64,000 nt of DNA from Paramagnetospirillum marisnigri (lineage in GTDB: Bacteria; Pseudomonadota; Alphaproteobacteria; Rhodospirillales; Magnetospirillaceae), in NCBI RefSeq assembly GCF_001650715.1, contig NZ_LWQT01000066.1, positions 1-64,000 on the forward strand. Reading direction: 5' to 3'. Below, one piece after another: positions 1 through 8,227 of this stretch (position 1 is the first letter of the stretch; every line of letters begins with the position of its first letter). The position numbers and the translations under genes are program-made. The notes beneath the pieces were generated by a model. The model saw only the letters and a program-made list of their open reading frames with translations, was not told where the DNA came from and did no database searches.

Positions 1-411
1 GATCTCACCCGGACCAAGGACGCTCTCGACGAGAGCATCACCACTCTCTTGTCTCGGCAGCGTGAGATTGAGGCGGATATGGCCGAACTGGATCGGGACA
101 TCGACGAGCGTCGCCGGGAAAGGGTGGCGGAAATGGAAGCGGCGGTAGCCGCGCAGAAGGAATTGGCGCTGTCCAAGATCATGGCGTGGACGGAGTCCGA
201 GAAGTCGCGGCTTCAGGAACGGTTCGAGAGCAGTTACCAATCCGAGGTCACCGACCTGCGGCGTCAGTTGATCGAAAAAGTTACTGCCGAATTCGACAGC
301 ATCCATGAATACTTTTCGGCCTTTGCCTCGGAGCGCAAGCTCATGGCCGAGACTGAAATCAAGGAGTTCCTAGCGGAGAAGCGTTCGACCATCCTGTCCA
401 ACCTCGAATAG
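1..411 (+). CDS. Coiled-coil protein, C-terminal part (5' end outside window)
   Basis: The frame is open from base 1 and ends at TAG 409-411, so the gene begins left of the window; the first internal TTG at 49 is not a convincing start. The 136 visible residues are almost wholly charged and helical, rich in Glu, Arg, Lys and Ala with heptad-like spacing, as in a long coiled coil. There is no signal peptide, membrane segment or catalytic motif in this part. The stop is 13 bases before the VWA-PilZ gene, so the two are probably cotranscribed. Function is not recognised; a cytoplasmic structural or scaffolding partner of the neighbouring membrane protein is an inference. Confidence 0.75.
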   Translation, partial: DLTRTKDALDESITTLLSRQREIEADMAELDRDIDERRRERVAEMEAAVAAQKELALSKIMAWTESEKSRLQERFESSYQSEVTDLRRQLIEKVTAEFDSIHEYFSAFASERKLMAETEIKEFLAEKRSTILSNLE

Positions 412-424
412 ACGGGAGGCGAAC

Positions 425-1939
425 ATGCTTGCTCGCACCATCCGAACTGTCGCCTTGATTGTCTGTGTTCTGGTTGGTTCGGTCGGATCGGGTTCGGCCC
501 AGGAACAACCGGACATCATGATCCTGTTCGATCAATCGGGGTCGGTTGGAAAGCATGATCCAAAGCTTGCCTCAAAGGCTTGGCTTTTGACCTTCCTAAA
601 AACGTTCGACAATCCCTATAAAATCGAAGTCGTCGGCTTTGATGAAGCCCTATACCGTAACCTTGCAGTTGAGCGCGATACCGCCACCGACATCAAGGCC
701 CTGAACCAGGCGATCGACGAAATCGAGATGGTCGGCAAGGCGACCGACCTGGAGATGCCATTTCGGTATCTTCTGAATTTTGCCAAACCCATGACCAAAT
801 TGGCGATCATCATATCCGATGGCGAGCCAGAAATTTGGGATGCCAAGCTGGGCTATCTCAGCAAGGAAGTCCAGGGCGATGCCCGCTATGATGACCTGAA
901 CCGCCAGTATCGGCAGATGAAGGATGCCGGGGTCTCTAAGCGGAAGCGGTTTGAGAAACTCGGCGCACTTTACCACGCCCGCAATATCGAACTGATCGAA
1001 GGCCAGTTGCCGGGCATCGCCAAGTTGATCGGAGATAGGCTTATCATCTGGGATTTGTCGGGAACCTCCTACTATCTCAAAACCTGGGCCAAGGCTGCGG
1101 GAGCCCAGTATCTGCCCATGCGTGTTGCCGCTCAGGAAAACCCTGTCGAGCAGTTGCAGAAGGCCATGACGGCCTTACAGCAGCATTCCAGCGCCATCGT
1201 CAAGGAGGCTCTGCCTGACGACCATGAGCACCGGGCGGCAGTCGCCTTGACTGCTATTCCCGAGATCGCGGCAAAGGTTCAGCCCAAGGAGATTCCAGCC
1301 CCCAGGCCGCCAGATCCACCCGTTGAAACGAAAGCACCAGAACCGGCACCGCTACAACCCGTGGCTCCGTCACCTTCAAAAGACGACCAGCCCTCATCCT
1401 GGTTGATCGTGCTGGTGCTGCTGGGAGGAGCCGCCGGGGTTTATGCTTTCTTCCGTCGGCGAGCGCCGGTTGCTTCGTCGGCCAAGGCTGGTCCCGCCAT
1501 ACCCTTGGACCTTGCATCTCAATATATCGACACCAAAGTCAAGAACGCGCTCGATGATGCAGAGAAACTGCGGCGTAAGCTGCTCGTCAATGAGAGCGGC
1601 GCGGTCAATGTCGAGCGACGGTTTTCATTGCGCGTATCTGTTCCGCCCGGAGCCATGGAGGTTCAATGGATCAGTGAGGATGGCGACAAGCGGGAAACCC
1701 CCGCAATCGACATCTCCATGCATGGCGTCAAATTCGAAACATATGGAGCCGGGATAGCCTCGGTCACCGCAATCATCTGTCCGAAGATGGAGGTGGTGCT
1801 GGCCGTGAAGAAATTCGAGGAAATCCGCCGTGACGGAAGCCGCGCTGTAGCCCTGCTGATCGAGTTCGATAACAATCTCGACGACTGGATGCGGTGGGTG
1901 GAAATCATCACCCGGATTGATCAGGCTGTCACGAAGTGA
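425..1939 (+). CDS. Membrane-spanning VWA domain protein with cytoplasmic PilZ domain
   Basis: 504 residues. A signal peptide ends near residue 25 (GSGSAQ). A von Willebrand A domain follows (about 30-250) with a complete metal site: DQSGS at 36-40, T107 and D132 (SDGE). Residues 285-322 are Pro-rich, 326-343 are a membrane helix, and 344-346 are RRR, which places the C-terminus in the cytoplasm. The C-terminal domain (about 397-504) has the two PilZ signatures for cyclic-di-GMP: RxxxR at 399-403 and DxSxxG at 429-434 (DISMHG). The predicted layout is an outside ligand-binding VWA joined to an inside cyclic-di-GMP receptor. It lies between two coiled-coil genes in one apparent operon on the mobile element. 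Domain calls are from motifs; the role is inferred. Confidence 0.85.
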   Translation: MLARTIRTVALIVCVLVGSVGSGSAQEQPDIMILFDQSGSVGKHDPKLASKAWLLTFLKTFDNPYKIEVVGFDEALYRNLAVERDTATDIKALNQAIDEIEMVGKATDLEMPFRYLLNFAKPMTKLAIIISDGEPEIWDAKLGYLSKEVQGDARYDDLNRQYRQMKDAGVSKRKRFEKLGALYHARNIELIEGQLPGIAKLIGDRLIIWDLSGTSYYLKTWAKAAGAQYLPMRVAAQENPVEQLQKAMTALQQHSSAIVKEALPDDHEHRAAVALTAIPEIAAKVQPKEIPAPRPPDPPVETKAPEPAPLQPVAPSPSKDDQPSSWLIVLVLLGGAAGVYAFFRRRAPVASSAKAGPAIPLDLASQYIDTKVKNALDDAEKLRRKLLVNESGAVNVERRFSLRVSVPPGAMEVQWISEDGDKRETPAIDISMHGVKFETYGAGIASVTAIICPKMEVVLAVKKFEEIRRDGSRAVALLIEFDNNLDDWMRWVEIITRIDQAVTK

Positions 1940-2000
1940 TTGGACCACGACCGTGGCGGAAACCCGCCCTAAACCTGTGGCCACCAAACAGGAGATTTCC

Positions 2001-2450
2001 ATGAGCAATCTGATTGATGACACTCTGGATTTCGTGGGGCATGAGCTTCAGATTGCTCGTGATCGGGTTGAAGGTCTTGCCCATGCCCTTGGCGCTTCCG
2101 TCCTGCCCTCCCCTCCGGAACCAAAACAGAAGCCGCCAACAGCGAAACAGGTTCATGAGCTTGAAATGCGCCTCCATGAGATTGAGGTCAAGCTCAGGGC
2201 AACCCAGCGCGAACTAGGGCTGAAGAAAGCCGCAAACGAAGGTCTGATGGCCCAGGCAAACGTCCTGAAAGACGCATTGAAAGCTGCTTACCCGAAAAGC
2301 CCACTGTTGGGATCGAGTGGAAAAACTTGGAAATCTGGACCGATGGCAGGAAAGCAAAAGTCCCAGTTACGTGTTGTCTGGGAAAAAGCTTTCGACAAAG
2401 AAGCCAAGCGCCTTGGGGCAGTCGATCCTCAGAAGATCCGGCTTTCCTGA
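2001..2450 (+). CDS. Small coiled-coil protein downstream of VWA-PilZ gene
   Basis: 149 residues from ATG 2001, chosen because AGGAG lies just upstream; an open frame extends further 5' but has no ribosome site. The N-terminal 45 residues are amphipathic (DTLDFVGHELQIARDRVEGL). A Pro/Lys-rich linker follows, then a helical stretch with heptad character (about residues 52-95), then a basic tail. No known domain is recognised. It sits 61 bases after the VWA-PilZ gene in the same direction, so it probably belongs to the same operon and could be a partner of that protein. It is convergent with the relaxase gene, with about 100 bases between the stops. Confidence 0.7.
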   Translation: MSNLIDDTLDFVGHELQIARDRVEGLAHALGASVLPSPPEPKQKPPTAKQVHELEMRLHEIEVKLRATQRELGLKKAANEGLMAQANVLKDALKAAYPKSPLLGSSGKTWKSGPMAGKQKSQLRVVWEKAFDKEAKRLGAVDPQKIRLS

Positions 2451-2553
2451 TTTGGGAGAAATTTCACGCATCGAATGCCTCTTCTGGGTCATGAAGGACC
2501 GATGGACGAGAACCTGTTGGACGGCCGCAATGTATGAAAGCGGCCATCTGCCG

Positions 2554-3969
2554 CTATCTTTCCCGCCCCCTCTCCCTTTCCGGCTCCGTCATGGCCATGT
2601 CTTGGACAGTGAGCAACGTGTCACGGAGCCATCGAACAGCCTGCCGGTGACGCTGATGGAGAGCGACGCCGCCATGAAGGCGGATCCAAGCCCCAATTCC
2701 CTCGGACACAAGCCGGGAGGGATTGACCAGGATGGAAACATGCCCCAGCAACTTGGCGCCAACCTCCATGAGATACAGCATGCGTTTGCGCGCCCGCGTC
2801 ACCATGGCGGCCTGCCAGCCGCCAAATTCCTTCAATTCATCGGCATATTCACCGAGATGCCGTTCGTACTTGGCCCATTCTTCGTCGCCTTTGCCATTGC
2901 GCAGAGCTTCCACGGCCCGCGTGTCAGACTTCCACGACTCGAATTCCTGCCTGAGGCCGTGGCGCTCCAAGAATGTCCCAAGATCCTTCTTTTGCGCCGT
3001 GAGAATATCGCGCTGGGCTTCCAAATCAGCGAGGACAACCAAGTGCTTTTGCACCGCTTCCTCGCCCCGGTCGCGCACCTCCTGGGCTGCGGCTTCGGCG
3101 GCCTGCGCCTTGGCGCGTGACACGACCGCCTCCTGTTCGGCGGTCTTGGCGGTAAGGGCGGCCAGTTCGGCGGCATGTCGCAATGCCTGCATTTTTGCCT
3201 TCTCCATGATTGCGATGTTGCGGGCGTGATGGGCCTCCACTAGCCTCTCGACGGCGGAAGCTTCGTGCTCCCTGATTCGTGCATAGAATTCACGGATCGG
3301 CTGATGGTGAGCCCGGCTGTGACGCTGGCCTCGATTCAACCCGAGTGGCGCCATGACATCGGCATAGCGATCCTGCCGGGCGGCGAAGGCCTCCTTGCCG
3401 CCTCCCATGACCTTGTCATGGTTGAGAGTCCAGCCGGTGGTGGTCGCCGCCTTCGTCCCGTCCTTGCGGGGTCGGCCCCGGCCTTTCTTTTCCACCTCGA
3501 CGGCGGTGGCGCACCAGACATGGGCGTGACAAACAGACTCGTCGTGGTGAACAACGACGGTGACCAGATTGTCACCGAATTCAGCACGTAGAAAATCCAG
3601 CGTTACCGACCGCCACATCGCCAGCCGATCTGGATCGCAGTCTCCGTCGCGCCCAGAATGGCCGTTGCCGGCGAAATATGTGCTGGAAGCCGTGAGGAGC
3701 AGTTCCCGAGCCACCACCTGGCCGGGCTTCGGCTCCAGCCCCACGGTGGCGAGACGGGTCCGAACGTCCTCGACCACGTCGCCGCGGCCGACCAACACCT
3801 CGTTCAGCGGGGAACGATCCGGGGCGATGTTGGCACCCAGCCATGGCGCATCGCGCATGGTGTGCTGGGCAGCTTGGCGCAGTTCCCCCCAGGTGTGGCT
3901 CTTTCGACCATGCCGCAAGATGCAAAATGGCCCCTTATCGCCGTCGTTGTCATTTGCCTCTATTGCCAT
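2554..3969 (-). CDS. MobV/Pre-type plasmid mobilization relaxase
   Basis: 471 residues from ATG 3969 (MAIEAND), which has purine-rich sequence just upstream; the open frame runs 30 codons further without a better site. The N-terminal half matches the Mob_Pre family: ILRHGRKSHTWGELRQAA near the start, an LLTAS.TYF block, and the His motif HHDESVCHAH (H142, D143, H148, H150) that binds metal in MobV relaxases. The C-terminal half (about 220-420) is a long charged coiled coil ending in a hydrophobic stretch. The family nicks DNA at an oriT for conjugative mobilization, using transfer machinery supplied in trans. Cys replaces the usual Pro in the HxDExxPHxH motif. Its presence makes the island mobilizable in principle. 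Confidence 0.85.
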   Translation of the reverse strand: MAIEANDNDGDKGPFCILRHGRKSHTWGELRQAAQHTMRDAPWLGANIAPDRSPLNEVLVGRGDVVEDVRTRLATVGLEPKPGQVVARELLLTASSTYFAGNGHSGRDGDCDPDRLAMWRSVTLDFLRAEFGDNLVTVVVHHDESVCHAHVWCATAVEVEKKGRGRPRKDGTKAATTTGWTLNHDKVMGGGKEAFAARQDRYADVMAPLGLNRGQRHSRAHHQPIREFYARIREHEASAVERLVEAHHARNIAIMEKAKMQALRHAAELAALTAKTAEQEAVVSRAKAQAAEAAAQEVRDRGEEAVQKHLVVLADLEAQRDILTAQKKDLGTFLERHGLRQEFESWKSDTRAVEALRNGKGDEEWAKYERHLGEYADELKEFGGWQAAMVTRARKRMLYLMEVGAKLLGHVSILVNPSRLVSEGIGAWIRLHGGVALHQRHRQAVRWLRDTLLTVQDMAMTEPERERGRER

Positions 3970-4216
3970 GGCTTCCCCCGCAAAACCTCCCCGCCGTCGA
4001 CATCGGGCGAAAAATGAAACTGGCAAGGGGAAAAATGTAGCTCGCCTAAAAGGCGGCACCTACGCCGTCGGGATTCGCTTCACGAATGCCGACCGTAGGC
4101 CAAGGGGAACCCTGGACCTGTAAAAACCGAAACATCCAGCGGCGCCGATCCATCTCCCAATCGGCGATGGAAGAATGCGGAGAGCGCGAACATCGCGCCC
4201 ATGCCCAGCGCGCCGG

Positions 4217-4394
4217 GTGTCACCGGTCACCACATGGCAGGGGCGGTTTTGGGACTACCAGAGAGGTTGATCGAATTTATCGACACTGAATTCGTCCTTA
4301 CGAATATAAAAATACTAGTGACAGTGGTGACAGGACTGAAATCGCACGTTTTTTCGTCACCACTCTGTCACCAGTCGGGGGATGGACTGGTGAC
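4217..4394. repeat. GGTGAC/GTCACC repeat cluster around AT-rich tract (candidate oriT, origin or operator)
   Basis: The non-coding region 3970-4438, between the relaxase start and the next gene's stop, holds many GTCACC/GGTGAC units: 4217-4232, 4318-4335, 4356-4372 and 4385-4394. GTCACCAGTC at 4367-4376 and GACTGGTGAC at 4385-4394 form a perfect 10-bp inverted repeat with an 8-base loop. GTGACAGTGGTGAC (4318-4331) is nearly the inverse complement of 4356-4371. Between them, about 4266-4318 is strikingly AT-rich for this sequence. Position beside a relaxase and a primase-type gene suits an oriT or replication origin; an operator for the relaxase promoter is the alternative. Nothing else is evident in 3970-4216. 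Confidence 0.5.
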
Positions 4395-4420
4395 GCGAAA
4401 AGGGCCTCGAAAGCGGCCCT
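4395..4420 (-). terminator. Rho-independent terminator of the VapE operon
   Basis: AGGGCC (4401-4406) and GGCCCT (4415-4420) form a 6-bp stem with an 8-base loop. Read on the minus strand it is followed by TTTT, 18 bases past the stop of the small gene at 4439. It fits termination of the minus-strand VapE transcript. Confidence 0.5.
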
Positions 4421-4438
4421 CTGTCCGGCCCGTCGCTC

Positions 4439-4756
4439 TCAAAGACCGCAGTCAATCACTGCTTCAACCCTTTGATGGGCGGAGGCGCCCTCCGTAAGAA
4501 GTGCGAAGGCCAAGCGTCGTGCTTCCATCTCGCCCCCGGCGATAAGCTCGGCCAGATCAAACCATATCAGCCTATCTTTGGTATCAAGGCATTCCGGCAT
4601 GGCGGCCACGTGGCCGAAGATGTCCGCGTCGGTCTCGTCGAACTCGATGTCTCCGACAGGACGGACGGTGACCAGCCACTGCCAGGGGCCGTCTCGGTCA
4701 ACTGACACATGGAACCGGCCATTTGCGGCCACTGCGTTGATGATGGACATGGTCAT
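4439..4756 (-). CDS. Conserved-looking small protein of unknown function
   Basis: 105 residues from ATG 4756, chosen because GAGGAG lies immediately upstream; the longer frame to 4819 runs into the primase gene. The protein is acidic and probably soluble, with a beta-rich N-terminal half (FHVSVDRDGPWQWLVTVRPV) and a helical C-terminal half. No known domain or catalytic motif is recognised. The start is 5 bases after the stop of the VapE-type gene, so the two are one transcript and probably translationally coupled, which suggests an accessory role in the element's replication or its control. Confidence 0.65.
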   Translation of the reverse strand: MTMSIINAVAANGRFHVSVDRDGPWQWLVTVRPVGDIEFDETDADIFGHVAAMPECLDTKDRLIWFDLAELIAGGEMEARRLAFALLTEGASAHQRVEAVIDCGL

Positions 4757-4761
4757 TCTCC

Positions 4762-6297
4762 TCAAGCGCGGATGACGGTGGGGTTCAGTGAGACGACATT
4801 GGTGGCGCCGTCCGGCCAAGCATAGACCCAGGTCCGCCCGCCGCTCGGCGTCCGCCGCTGTTTCCTGACCATGCCGATGCGCTTGAGGATACGGGCCACG
4901 CGATTTTGATCGACCTGAGTTATTTCGCGATCAACCTTCATGACAGCATTGCGCAGGATGTCATGAACCGAAACTTCGCCCATGCCGGGGTCCGCGACAT
5001 GGTTGGCCACGACCTCGTGCCAAGCGTCCCGGTCCATCCGCTCGTCCTGCTGCTCGCGGGCGAACTCCTCTTCCGACTTTGTGAGGTGTGCCTGCTCGCC
5101 GGTCTCCATGAGAATGACCGCTTCGGCCAGGAGCTGCGGGAGCGCCTCCCGAAATCCGTCGATATCGAGATGGCCCTCGGCGGTTACCGCCCGGCACACC
5201 ACCGGCCAAAACCGACGCCCGCCGGTCTGGTCCTTGATGTAGCCGACACCGTCGGGATTGAATGTCCCGAGAAACACGCATCGGCGCTGAAATTCGGTGT
5301 CCCGGCGGCCATAAGCACGCCGGAAGCGATCGGTCTCGGTGGCGAGAAACGCCTTGGCGGTGCTGCTGTCCTTGCGGGTCATGGCGTCCAGTTCGGCAAC
5401 CTCGACGATCCAGGAACCCCGGAGCCCTTCGCGGCTATCCTTGCTGCCCATGTCCGCCAGCGTGCCGTTGAAGAAGGCGCCGTCACCGCCAAGGACGCGG
5501 GCGAAGGTCGATTTGCGTAGGCCTTGGTCCCCTTCCAGCACGAGCATGGTGTCAAACTTGGTGCCCGGCCGCAGCGCCCGGCTGACCGCGCCGATGAGGA
5601 ATCGGCGCGCCACCGCCCGCGTGTAGATGGAGTCCTCGACGCCGCAATATCGGGTGAGCCAGCCGTCGATACGGCTTTCGCCATCCCAATCGGTGGTACG
5701 GATCCAGTCGGCCAGGCTATCGAATTTGAAGTCCTCGGCCACGGCTTCGACCGCCTTGGCCACGACCTCGGCATTGGCGAAGATGTCCATGGATTGCACC
5801 CAGCTCGTTGCCTTCAAGTCATCGCCATCGGTCCATGGCCGGGGCTTGAACCCATCGACAGCAACCCAAGGCGCAGCCCGCATCATCATGATCGTATCGC
5901 GGAATTCGTCACGGGCGATGGCTCTGGCCATGGCATCGTCATGTTTGAGCGCCAGTTCGACATTGTACTGCACCGCGCGGGCTTCGCCGGTGACCGTCCT
6001 CTTCAAGTCGGCGCGCCAATCGCCGGACTCAAAGACCGGGGCAGCCGCAACGGGCTTCGCGGCCATGGCCTTGCAACTCGCCATCACGGCGACCTTGAAG
6101 TCACGGGTCTCTACCCGACGCCCGATGACGTTGACCAGCATGTCGTAGGCTTGGCGGCTTTGATTGCGGATCAGGACCGCCCGTTGGATACATTCCGGAC
6201 TATCGAGATATTCCCGGCCGCTCACAATATCGCGGGCGAGATCCAAGGCGGCTTGGTCGGCATCGGATGGGGGCGCTTGTTGGGGCATGGAATTCAT
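4762..6297 (-). CDS. VapE-type primase/helicase-like protein of the mobile element
   Basis: 511 residues from ATG 6297, preceded by AAGGAGA. Residues about 190-460 match the virulence-associated protein E domain, an SF3-like or primase-C-terminal ATPase found in phages and integrative elements: DWDGESRIDGWLTRY, Walker A GDQGLRKS (256-263), the hydrophobic-acidic strand SWIVEVAELD, and TFNPDGVGYIKDQTGGRRFW near the sensor region. An Arg takes the usual Gly place in the P-loop, as in other VapE proteins. The N-terminal 150 residues carry no primase motif that I recognise. It heads a minus-strand operon and is divergent from the exonuclease/annealing genes. The likely role is replication of the excised element. 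Confidence 0.82.
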   Translation of the reverse strand: MNSMPQQAPPSDADQAALDLARDIVSGREYLDSPECIQRAVLIRNQSRQAYDMLVNVIGRRVETRDFKVAVMASCKAMAAKPVAAAPVFESGDWRADLKRTVTGEARAVQYNVELALKHDDAMARAIARDEFRDTIMMMRAAPWVAVDGFKPRPWTDGDDLKATSWVQSMDIFANAEVVAKAVEAVAEDFKFDSLADWIRTTDWDGESRIDGWLTRYCGVEDSIYTRAVARRFLIGAVSRALRPGTKFDTMLVLEGDQGLRKSTFARVLGGDGAFFNGTLADMGSKDSREGLRGSWIVEVAELDAMTRKDSSTAKAFLATETDRFRRAYGRRDTEFQRRCVFLGTFNPDGVGYIKDQTGGRRFWPVVCRAVTAEGHLDIDGFREALPQLLAEAVILMETGEQAHLTKSEEEFAREQQDERMDRDAWHEVVANHVADPGMGEVSVHDILRNAVMKVDREITQVDQNRVARILKRIGMVRKQRRTPSGGRTWVYAWPDGATNVVSLNPTVIRA

Positions 6298-6358
6298 CGG
6301 CTGTCTCCTTGGGGATTTTTCGCTCGGCTCGCACCTCGCACGATGAAGATGTGTCCCT

Positions 6359-6388
6359 ATCGACGCCATCGAGTCCCACGGCGTCGAT
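6359..6388. promoter_or_regulatory. Inverted repeat in the divergent VapE / exonuclease control region
   Basis: The 224-base gap between the divergent VapE and RecE-like genes holds ATCGACGCC (6359-6367) and GGCGTCGAT (6380-6388), a perfect 9-bp inverted repeat with a 12-base spacer. A T-run follows on the plus strand and a poly-A tract (6407-6413) lies downstream. Its place between two divergent operons suits an operator shared by both; the T-run also allows an attenuator-like hairpin. Confidence 0.4.
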
Positions 6389-6521
6389 TTTTGTGCCCTC
6401 GCGTCTAAAAAAATTCGCGCCGAGTGATCGCCATTGCGCCGACGAACCCATTGTTCTGATGCGCGATGAAGCGCCTGCCTTGGATACCTCTGGGGCAGCA
6501 CCTGATCACCAGGAGTCGGAT

Positions 6522-7397
6522 ATGACCAATCCCCTCATCACCACTCCCGGCCTCGTAGCCGGAATCGCAATGGACGCCTATCACCGTAACATCTGCGACG
6601 CGCCATCGCTGTCCAGCAGCATGGCCCGCACAATCGTCAACGAATGCCCTGCGTTCCTGCACGCAAACAGCTACCTCAATCCGAACTTCACGCCCGAGCC
6701 GAAGGAGCATTTTGAGTTCGGTACTGCCGCGCACCTGATGTTCATGGAGCCGGATCAGTTGGCTGAGCGCCTCGAGATCATCAACGCCCCGGACTGGCGC
6801 AAGAAGGACGCCCAGGAGGCCCGCGCCGTCGCCCGGACCAACGGCAAGGTACCGATGCTCATCGGCCAGATGGCAGAGTTGGAGGCCATGCGCGCGGCGC
6901 TGTTCGCCCACTCCATTGCGTCCAAGGCGTTCGTGGGCGGCCAAGCGGAGATGTCGGCCTTCGTCCGTGACGGCAACATCTGGCTCAAGGCCCGCCCTGA
7001 CTACCTGCGCCCCGAGTCCCTCGTCGATTACAAGACCAGCACAACCGCGAACCCTAAGGAATTCGCCCGCAGGGCCTTCGCCCTGGGCTACTACCAGCAG
7101 GCGGCGTGGTATCTCGACGTCCTGAAGGCTGCCACCGGCGAAGTCCGGAGCGACTTCTGGTTCGTCACCCAGGCCAAGGTTGCGCCCTATCTGGTCACGG
7201 TGACCCGCTTCGACGACGACGCCATCGAAGCCGGCCGTACCCTGAACCGCAAGGCCATCGAAGCCTTCAAGCGGTGCGTCGATACCGGCGACTGGCCCGG
7301 CTACCGCGCTCCCGAGACCCCGGGCCAAGACACCGCCTTCATCCTCACCCTGCCGACCTTCGCCCAGCGCGAAGTCGACCAACTCATCGCCGCCTAA
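6522..7397 (+). CDS. RecE-like PD-(D/E)XK exonuclease
   Basis: 291 residues from ATG 6522, which has AGGAG upstream; the open frame to 6267 is non-coding. The protein matches the exodeoxyribonuclease-8-like PDDEXK family of phages and mobile elements: AYHRNICDAPSLSSSMAR at the start, then a nuclease core with E143, D160 (KARPDYL) and DYK at 169-171 (VDYKTS), and the RecB-type helix motif YYQQAAWYLD. The family degrades double-stranded DNA ends to expose single strands for annealing. A Rad52-like annealing gene follows 13 bases downstream, the usual exonuclease-annealase pairing. Activity is inferred from family and complete catalytic residues. Confidence 0.85.
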   Translation: MTNPLITTPGLVAGIAMDAYHRNICDAPSLSSSMARTIVNECPAFLHANSYLNPNFTPEPKEHFEFGTAAHLMFMEPDQLAERLEIINAPDWRKKDAQEARAVARTNGKVPMLIGQMAELEAMRAALFAHSIASKAFVGGQAEMSAFVRDGNIWLKARPDYLRPESLVDYKTSTTANPKEFARRAFALGYYQQAAWYLDVLKAATGEVRSDFWFVTQAKVAPYLVTVTRFDDDAIEAGRTLNRKAIEAFKRCVDTGDWPGYRAPETPGQDTAFILTLPTFAQREVDQLIAA

Positions 7398-7410
7398 GGA
7401 GGGCACGACC

Positions 7411-8169
7411 ATGACCGGTTTCACAGACAAGCAAAACCGCACCCTCGCCGACGTCCTCGACGCCGGTGTGGTGAAGAAGCGTCAGCAGGCTGGCCAGACG
7501 CTGTCCTACATCGAGGCGTGGCGCGCCATCGACGAGGCCAATCGCATCTTCGGCTTTGACTGCTGGAAGCGCGAAACGATCCTGCTTGACCGGACTGTCT
7601 TGGAGTCCTGCATCAAAACCCGATACAACGAGCGCACCGGCAAGAAGGAAGTCGTCCGCGGTCCTGACGGCGAGCCCGTGACGATGACCCGTGTCGGTTA
7701 TCTGGCCAAGGTCCGCGTCACCGTCATTGCCGGTGATCAGATGGTTGTCCGCGAGGGCACCGGCTACGGCTCCGGCTTCGCCGAGGATCCGAACATGGCG
7801 TTCGAGGGAGCCGCCAAGCAGGCCGAATCCGACGCCATGAAGCGCGCCCTGATGACCTTCGGCAATCCGTTCGGTCTGGCGCTCTACGACAAAAGCTTGA
7901 CGGCGGTCGGCATCCCGGATCGCGCTACCGAAGATCGATTGGCCAGGGCCAAGCCGATCGCCGATGCCCTGATCGCCGCCATGACGAAGGCCAAAACCCT
8001 CGAACAGCTAGCCGGAGCGTTTCGCGCAGCAACGGCACGGTTCGACGAACTTCCGGAAAGCCTCCGCGAGACAATCATCGCTCGCAAGGATGATCTCAAG
8101 GCTGCCCTGACAGGAGCAAGAAAGCCCAGAGCCAGTCTTGCCGACCCATTCGGATCTAAGGCCGCCTGA
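7411..8169 (+). CDS. Rad52/Rad22-type single-strand annealing protein
   Basis: 252 residues, ATG preceded by AAGGAGGGC. The N-terminal 170 residues match the Rad52/22 double-strand-break repair family: QTLSYIEAWRAIDEANRIFGFDCW, then the strand VGYLAKVRVTV, the glycine-rich GTGYGSG, and the signature AAKQAESDAMKRALMTFGN. These proteins form rings that anneal complementary single strands. The C-terminal 80 residues are helical and then basic, and are probably a linker to partners. It lies between a RecE-like exonuclease and a small SSB-tail-like protein, making a compact recombination module of the element. Confidence 0.88.
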   Translation: MTGFTDKQNRTLADVLDAGVVKKRQQAGQTLSYIEAWRAIDEANRIFGFDCWKRETILLDRTVLESCIKTRYNERTGKKEVVRGPDGEPVTMTRVGYLAKVRVTVIAGDQMVVREGTGYGSGFAEDPNMAFEGAAKQAESDAMKRALMTFGNPFGLALYDKSLTAVGIPDRATEDRLARAKPIADALIAAMTKAKTLEQLAGAFRAATARFDELPESLRETIIARKDDLKAALTGARKPRASLADPFGSKAA

Positions 8170-8227
8170 ACAACTGAAGCCCACGGCGAGGCGTGGTGTC
8201 CCGCCGTCCAGACATTAGGAGACTGAC

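Noticed and set aside
2317-3229. Plus-strand frames opposite the relaxase
   Set aside because: They overlap a well-supported MobV relaxase, and no ribosome site or family was recognised.
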